Source of the DNA: Cyanophora paradoxa
Taxonomy: Eukaryota; Glaucocystophyceae; Cyanophorales; Cyanophoraceae
Length of the DNA: 64,000 nt
Assembly: GCA_004431415.1 (NCBI GenBank)
Contig: QPMI01000022.1
Span: 62,001 to 126,000, forward strand
Direction: 5' to 3'
Shown here one piece after another: positions 58,159-64,000 of the stretch. Below the pieces are notes generated by a model. That model searched no databases. It was not told the origin of the DNA and worked only from the letters and a program-made list of their open reading frames with translations. A program made the translations under genes and the position numbers. Each line of letters opens with the position of its first letter. The first letter of the stretch is position 1.

Positions 58159-59270
58159 CGATATCCCAGCTGCAGCCGATGAGCTGCGCGCATGCAGCGA
58201 TATCGATATCCAGCGCTAGCGCCGGCCAGCGCGCGATACTGTCGAATCAGTGTCGATATCGCAGGCTTCGCAGCTCGGGCAGCCGCTGAGCTGCGTGCAC
58301 GCGTGCCGCGCATGCAGCTGCAGCCCGCCGCCGGGCCGCCGGGCCGCGCTGCGGCAGTGGTCGCCGCTGGTCGGCACTATGTGAGGCTGTAGTGCCGCTG
58401 TACGCTCGGCACTTGGCGGCGCATCATGGCATGCAGATTGGGCCATGGCCATGTGCGGCGATCGCGAATAAGCGCCCAAGTCCGCAATGAAAAAAAGCGC
58501 CTCGCGATCGCGATCGCAGCGCGCCCGGCGGCCGCGGGCAGCTGCAGCCTGCAGCGGCGCGCGGGCGCCGGCGCCGGCACTGCCGCAGTGCGCATGCATG
58601 CGCAGGCGCCCGCTGATCATGAGCTCGAGTCTGCAGCCGGCGCGGGCCATGCCCAGTGCACGTGCCGGCGCCGCCTACCGTAGTACAGCTGCAGGTATAC
58701 GTAGGGTTGCCGGGGCTGCGCGCGGGCCCGCGGCTCGGCCCGTTGAGCTACCGCCGCCTACCGGTACCGGTAGCGTTGTGCTGACCGGGCCTGTCCTTAC
58801 ATTAATGTAAGCCCCGCCCTGCCCCGCCCCGCGTCCGCCCCGGGCCCCGGCCCGCCCCGCCATGTCCCACCCCGCCCCCGGCCGCGGGCCCCTCGACCGT
58901 CGGACGTCCTGCGCTGTCCCGCCCCGCGCATGCCCCTCCCCGGAGTCCCCGCCCCGCCCCGCCCTGCCAGAGCCCCATGAAGGGCAGCTAGTTGGGGTGA
59001 AGGTAGAGGGGGGCCGGCGCCGGGCGCCGGGGTGGGCCTTGAGCTGTCGAGGGCTGTCGAGGGCTGGCGTGCACGTGCACGTGCCGCAGTGCCCACCCCA
59101 CTGAAGCTGGACTGATGCCGAATAAAGTAGTACATTAGTTCTAGTTATATTTATCCAATTACTTGCAGTGCTTATAATAATTAAGGTTGTTCGTAAGAAG
59201 AAGGGATTCGTTTAACGTTGAAGTTACTTGAAGCCGCGGCGCGGCCCGGCGGCGCCCGCGGCCGTCAATA
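58159..59270. other. GC-rich palindrome-dense spacer
   Basis: About 1.1 kb. From 58100 to 58760 it is packed with self-complementary words (GATATC, CTGCAG, GCATGC, GGCGCC, CGATCG, GGTACC). From 58800 to 58980 it is a G/C skewed tract of gccccgcc repeats. No open frame shows coding character. Confidence 0.6.
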
Positions 59271-62200
59271 TTAAGGGCCGCGGGGCCGGAGGAGCGAGGA
59301 GAAGAAGCGGGAGATTGACCCCGGCCCCGGCCCCGGCCCCGGCTCCCGAGGAGGAGAAGAAGAAGCAGCGGCCGTGGTGCCGGCGGCGGCCGCGGTACCG
59401 GTACCGGTCGCCACTGGCGACGATACCGATTCCGGTATCGGTGCCGGCCCCTTAGGAGAGGGGGCGGAGCAGGCGGCGAGGGCGGCGCGCGCCGCGAGGG
59501 TGCGCGGGTGGTCCCCCGGGAATATGGCGGGAAAGCGGCCGTACTCCTGCACCCGCCAACGCCCGGCCGACCGCCGCGTCAGCTCGAGATAGGGCGGATA
59601 AAAATTTAAATTCAATCAAATTCACTTATGGAAACTTAGATTTAGAAATTATAGCTCAATTAACAGATCAGGCCGGACAGGGCGGGGCGGAGGCGGGTTC
59701 TGGCCAAGGGCACCTTTAGGGCCTCGCGGAGGGCCGAGGCGGCGCGGGGGGCGTCCCCCAGTCGCGCGTACTCCGTGCCCAGCGCGTAGAGGAAGTGCGC
59801 CAGGAGCGGCGTCTCCCCCCTGCGCCACAGAACGCCAGAAAGTTGAGCTTGATCAGTAAGAAATAAAGCTCGAGCTTAAGCTCAAGCTTAAGCAAGAAAC
59901 AACAGGATGTCGATAGTTAGAGATATCTTAAGGTTAAAGCTTGGATAGGACATGATAGAGAAACTCAAGCTCAAGCTCAAGCTCGCCTCCAGTCGAGGGT
60001 GCGCTGGAGGAGGCAGACGAGGCGGATGGCGGGGACGAGCAGGGCCGGCGCGAGGGGCGTCGCCCGGAAGGAGGAGCGGATGTCCAGCAGCGGGCTGGCG
60101 TGGAGGGGCCCCGGGCGGTCCTTCACGACGCGGAGCGTGCGGCGGTAGTGGGCGAGGAATTCGACGTAGCGTCCGGCGTGCAGCGCCGCCACTCCGCGGT
60201 TCGCCTAAGCTCAAGGCTTAAGCTGTAGAAGCGTAAGGCAGAAACCGCGGCGGCGGCACGCACGCAGCTGTAGAAGACGCAGTTGTCGTAGTCGGGGTCC
60301 TCCTGCCCGTCGGGGGTACATGAGTCGGAGCGCCTCCGAGAAACGTTCGGGCCGGGACTCGAACCGGGTTCATCTGGACGGCGACGGCGTGCTGCAGGTT
60401 GCCGTTCTCGCGCTCGATGGCGGGCCAGTCCCGCGTGTTGAGGGCGACCCGAACTGCGCGGGCCGAGCTTTAAGAGGCGCGGGAGAAGACCGCACGAGAA
60501 GGCCAGCGAATGGCGAGCCGAGCGCAGGCCAAGCTTGCTAGTGGGCCCGGGGCGGGCGGCGGGCGCACGGAGCATGACGACCGTCCCGAGCTTGACTCGG
60601 AAGTCGCTGGCGCTGAGAAGCCCGCCGGATTCGAACCTGCGCGCCCCGTCGGCCGGGCGGCCGTCGGCGCGCGCCCGGCGCCGGCGCGATTGCGAGCTCG
60701 AGCCGCAGCCGCAGCCAGCGCACCAGTAGCACAGCTTGGCCGTCTCGGCGGCCTTCTCGTTCTGGTTGCGCCGCGCGTGGCTGACTGCGATGCCGCGGAT
60801 CGCGATGCTCTCGGCCACGCACGGCGAGAGGCGCCGCCGCTTGACCAGCCCCCACCTGCGCCGCGCCGCGCCACGCCCGACAAAATGCTTAAGCTTCTCT
60901 GAAAGACGCTTCTAGGAAGCTTTGAGAAGCTCTGGAGCACTATCAGAACGTCCAGGGCGTTCGGCGGCCATGGGGTGCGCCTAATTGGAAGGGCGCGTGC
61001 GCACGCGGCGTAGAACGCCTTGCAGGCCTCCTCGTCCTGCGCCGGCCGGCGCCGTCAGCGCGGCCCAGGGACAGGGGGTGGAAGGGGGGGGGGGGGGGGG
61101 GGGGTACGGACCTCGAGGTTCTGGAGGAGGCGGTACCCGAGGAACGAGAGCGCCTGCGCATCGCCGATCCCTTAGGAAGACAGAAAGTGGGACCCGCGTG
61201 ACGGACGGACCTGGGCGTAGGGCCGGGGGCTCTCCTCGCCAAGGGGCTCCAGGAACGCGACGGCGAGGCGCGCGAGCTGCACGAGCTGCGGCACGGGCAC
61301 GAGCGCCATGTCGTGCGCCAGGCCCGTGAAGGGCGGGACCAGCGCGTCTGCCAGCCGCCAGCTCCGCTCACACGCCGCCACCAGCTTCTCCCTGCGCGCG
61401 CGCCGTTGGACCCGCGGCCGGCGCCGGCGCCGGCGCGAGGCGGGCCGTCTCGCACGGCGCGTCGCGGGAGAAGAATAGGATGCTGCGCGGGGGCACGCGC
61501 GCGCGCGTGTCGGCGGAGGCCGAGACGGAGATCGAAGCTGGGCGCGGGGCGCGGCGCACCCGTTGACAGCAGAGCCGACGAGGCTGCCGAGTAGGGCCCG
61601 CTCCGGTGCGACGGAGCGCGCCGCGGCCCGCAGCAGCAGCGCCCCCCGCCGCAGGTCACGCTGCCCCGACGGCGCCGACACGAACCGCGAGTCCAGCGCC
61701 GGCCCTGACGCTGCGCGCGCGGGGTCAGCGGCGCCGGCCAGGCACCGAAGGGGCGCACCGAAGGCGCGGAGAAAGGCGGCGGCGGTGTCGGGCGAGGGCG
61801 CCGCGGCGAGCGCCCGCAGCGCGGCGCCGGCGCGCTCCTCGAAGGCCGCCCGCGCCGCGCCGCTCTCGAAGACGAAGTCCGCCTCGCTCCGACCGTCGGC
61901 CAGAGCCGCGCAGGGCCGGGGCTTCGAGCGCCGCGGCCGGCGCCGGCGGCGGCTGAGGCGCGGCTTCGGCGTCGGCGCCGGCCTCGGCGGAGGCGGCCGC
62001 GTCGATGCGGCGGAGGAGCTCCTCGCTCGCCTCCAGCGCCGGCTCCGCCCGCCGCGCCCGCCGCGCCGGCCGCTCCTGCCCCCCGCCGGGCGCCTCGCCC
62101 TCCCGCGCGCCGACGACCAGCGCCTCCAGGCCCGAGACGACGGCGGGGTCCAGAAAGGCTGCGGGGAGAAAGGAGGGAAGGCAGCGTCAGCGAGGGCGAG

Positions 62201-62932
62201 GGCGAGGGCGAGGGCGCTGCCGGCGGGCCGCGCCGCGCACCGAGAAGGGGCGGACTCGCGTTGCGCTGAGCGACCGCGCGGGCGGCGCGCTCGAGCGGCG
62301 CGGCGGGGTCTTCATCGTGGTGAGGCGCCTGAGCGAACGCGGCGCTCACGCCGCAGAGCCATCGCTCCGAGAAGGAGGAGGGGCCTCGAGCGCCGTCGGG
62401 CTGCGTGGACGACTCGGCGCCCGGGCTCGAGCTCGCGCCCCCCTCGCTGGACGAGTCCAGCAGCGACGGCATCGAGGTGGGCGAGCTCGTCGACGGGCCG
62501 CGGTCGGACAGGGCCGCCCCGAGCGGGGACAGGCCTCCGGGGGACGGCGCCCCGGCGGGTCCGGAGGCTTTTAGGCGGAACACGAGGCGGGCACCCGCGA
62601 GCGGCGCGCCGTCCTCCGCCCGCCTAGCAGAGAGCTCCACTTCGTGCTGAGAACCCGAGAAGCTGCGCGCGCAAAGGCAGGCGGTCAGCAGGATTCGCTC
62701 GCGCGGGCGGGCGGGGGTTCGCGTTCGCGTTCGCGTTCAAGGCGGGGGGCGCAGATGACCTGAAGGGGCCGACGCTGCCGTCCTTGCCAGCTAAGAGGTA
62801 CAAAGCCCAGTCGGCAGACTGCCGCCGCGGTGCTCGATAAGCGGCCGGGCGCTCCGCGTACGTTTCGGCGCGGCGCGCGGGGCGTGTGCTACGGCGGCGT
62901 GCCGCGCACCTGCGCGGCAGTGCTGCTCGCAC
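59271..62932 (-). CDS. TPR-like helical repeat protein
   Basis: A multi-exon gene. An upstream exon with SADWALYLLAGKDGSVGPFR splices to FSGSQHEVELSARRAEDGAP and a Ser-rich stretch, then AFLDPAVVSGLEALVVGARE. Helical segments follow: AALRALAAAPSPDTAAAFLR, RSVAPERALLGSLVGSAVN, CERSWRLADALVPPFTGLAH, LVQLARLAVAFLEPLGEESP, GIGDAQALSFLGYRLLQNLE, DEEACKAFYAACAHAP, and ESIAIRGIAVSHARRNQNEK with AAETAKLCYWCAG. Late exons give NRGVAALHAGRYVEFLAHYR and LLAHFLYALGTEYARLGDAP with RAASALREALKV, the latter close to the TPR consensus. The end (FPAIFPGDHPRTLAARAALA .. RFFSSLLRPRGP) is Pro/Ala-rich. No catalytic motif is visible; probably a scaffold. Some middle exons (60000-60900) are uncertain. Confidence 0.6.
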
Positions 62933-64000
62933 TCAACTTGCTCGCTGACAGCAAGATGCTTGTTCCAGCGAGTGCGGCCGCATCGGGGAAGCGCAGCCTG
63001 CGAAATTAGCCGGTCATGACCATCGATCGGTGGCGCAGCGCAACGCGCAGACCAGTGCAGTTGACCGGCCACTGTGTTAAAGAAAAGCGCGCTTGTTGCA
63101 GAAGCATCCTCAACCTCTGTGGAAGCGTCCACCTTCTCAAAGACGGGGCCGTCGGCAAGTCCACACGCCTCCGATCTGCCAGATTGATGCCGTTCGGGAA
63201 CGCCGGCGTAACGCAGTGGTCGAAACGCGCATACGCACGACGGCGGCCGCCCCTGCGCCCTTGGCGCCAGACGAAGCACGCTGATCATCGGTCATCGGAG
63301 AACGCGATGCGCGGCTGGTTCGCGGCAATTGCCCCCATGGCCAGTTCGCGAGCTGCGGCCAGACTCCTGCTGCTGATGTTGACGTCCTGCCCCAGTTCGG
63401 CAACTATAGCCAGTTCGGCAACTATACTGATGATAGCCAGCCAGACTCCTGCTGCTGATGCGCTCGTATGGGCCGATGGGCTGCAGCTTGCGTCACTTGC
63501 GGCGGCAATGCGGCCCTGAGGCCGGGTACAGTGGCGATCTCGAGAATTCGATCCACGCGTATATACGTACGTACGCGCACGCGAATCCGTATACGTACGC
63601 GTATACCAGTATATGTGCGCATGCAACGTCAACTGCCCGGCGGCGCCGGCCGGCGCCGACCATGCTGCAACTGCCGCAGTACTAGTGCGAACAGCTCATG
63701 AACTGCGCTGCAGTGCGATCTGTATACGTACACACAGCTGATGAATTCGAACTGCCATGAATCGATCATCGGATATCGGAATCGATTTGCGAGACGGAGC
63801 CAAGACGCGCGCGGGAGCCGCCCCCCAAGCAGATGATATCGTTCATATCGGAATCGATTTGCCAGCTGCAGAGATCGATCGACGAGGCCCCATGGCCATT
63901 TGCGTGGCCAGCCGCAGGGGGCACGCTGTCAGGCAAACTTGCCAACGTTGAAAGCTTAAGCCTTGAAGGTCAGAAGAGGAGGCCGCCGCCGAGGGCCCCC
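62933..64000. other. Upstream spacer with small direct repeats
   Basis: About 1.07 kb to the window end. It holds doubled words: ccagactcctgctgctgatg at 63358 and 63438, cagttcggcaactata near 63395 and 63411, and atatcggaatcgatttgc near 63772 and 63848. A palindromic cgtatacgtacg tract lies at 63560-63620. It should contain the promoter of the TPR-like gene. No gene is convincing. Confidence 0.5.

Noticed and set aside
60600-60690. Second tRNA-like T-arm (ggttcgaatccgg on the minus strand)
   Set aside because: One stem mismatch, and no matching 5' acceptor or anticodon arm within tRNA length.
63016-63519. Plus-strand open frame near the window end
   Set aside because: No domain, no splice context, and it overlaps short direct repeats; the composition looks non-coding.

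Overview
This is a GC-rich eukaryotic nuclear window. Nearly every gene is split by many short introns, so most proteins have to be assembled across frames. Donors are mainly GTGCG- or GTACCCC-type, acceptors are mainly CGCAG, and a few introns look like GC-AG. A p25-alpha/TPPP gene (usual in ciliated or flagellated cells), a GT77-like glycosyltransferase, a myosin and a multidomain cell-surface receptor point to a free-living protist. GC content, the intron style and introner-like intron ends would fit a pelagophyte or another GC-rich alga such as a haptophyte. No taxonomic marker is present, so this is inference. Exon boundaries below were read by eye and gene ends are approximate.

Layout: 1-3.2 kb (-) is a partial gene encoding PWWP-like, PHD, RGG-rich and coiled-coil segments, with seven 120-bp repeats at the window edge. 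3.9-13.3 kb (-) is a myosin heavy chain. 13.6-16.4 kb (-) is a GT77-like glycosyltransferase. 16.6-19.3 kb (+) is a fusion of a CAP/SCP domain with two LIM domains. 20.1-22.8 kb (-) is a protein with PPC-like beta domains. 23.1-27.1 kb (+) is a second PWWP/PHD gene that ends in a pseudokinase. 27.8-37.8 kb (-) is a receptor with LamG, PKD, IPT/TIG, cysteine-rich and multipass membrane parts. 38.5-39.5 kb (+) is an FKBP. 39.6-42.4 kb (-) is a membrane AAA+ ATPase. 42.9-44.6 kb (+) is a TPPP-like protein. 45.1-46.2 kb (-) is a hypothetical gene. 47.1-52.7 kb (+) encodes WD40 repeats, a coiled coil and a RING finger. 53.2-55.4 kb (+) is an orphan inverted copy of the myosin tail. 55.7-58.2 kb (-) holds two hypothetical genes. 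59.3-62.9 kb (-) is a TPR-like protein.

The window has been remodelled by duplication. The PWWP/PHD block occurs twice in inverted orientation with different C-termini. A piece of the myosin tail was copied about 48 kb away with its introns intact. A coiled-coil cassette is shared between the first gene and the RING gene. Four introns carry short echoes of the adjoining exon edge, and one intron is framed by a perfect 15-bp inverted repeat. No classical transposase, CRISPR array, rRNA or convincing tRNA was found.
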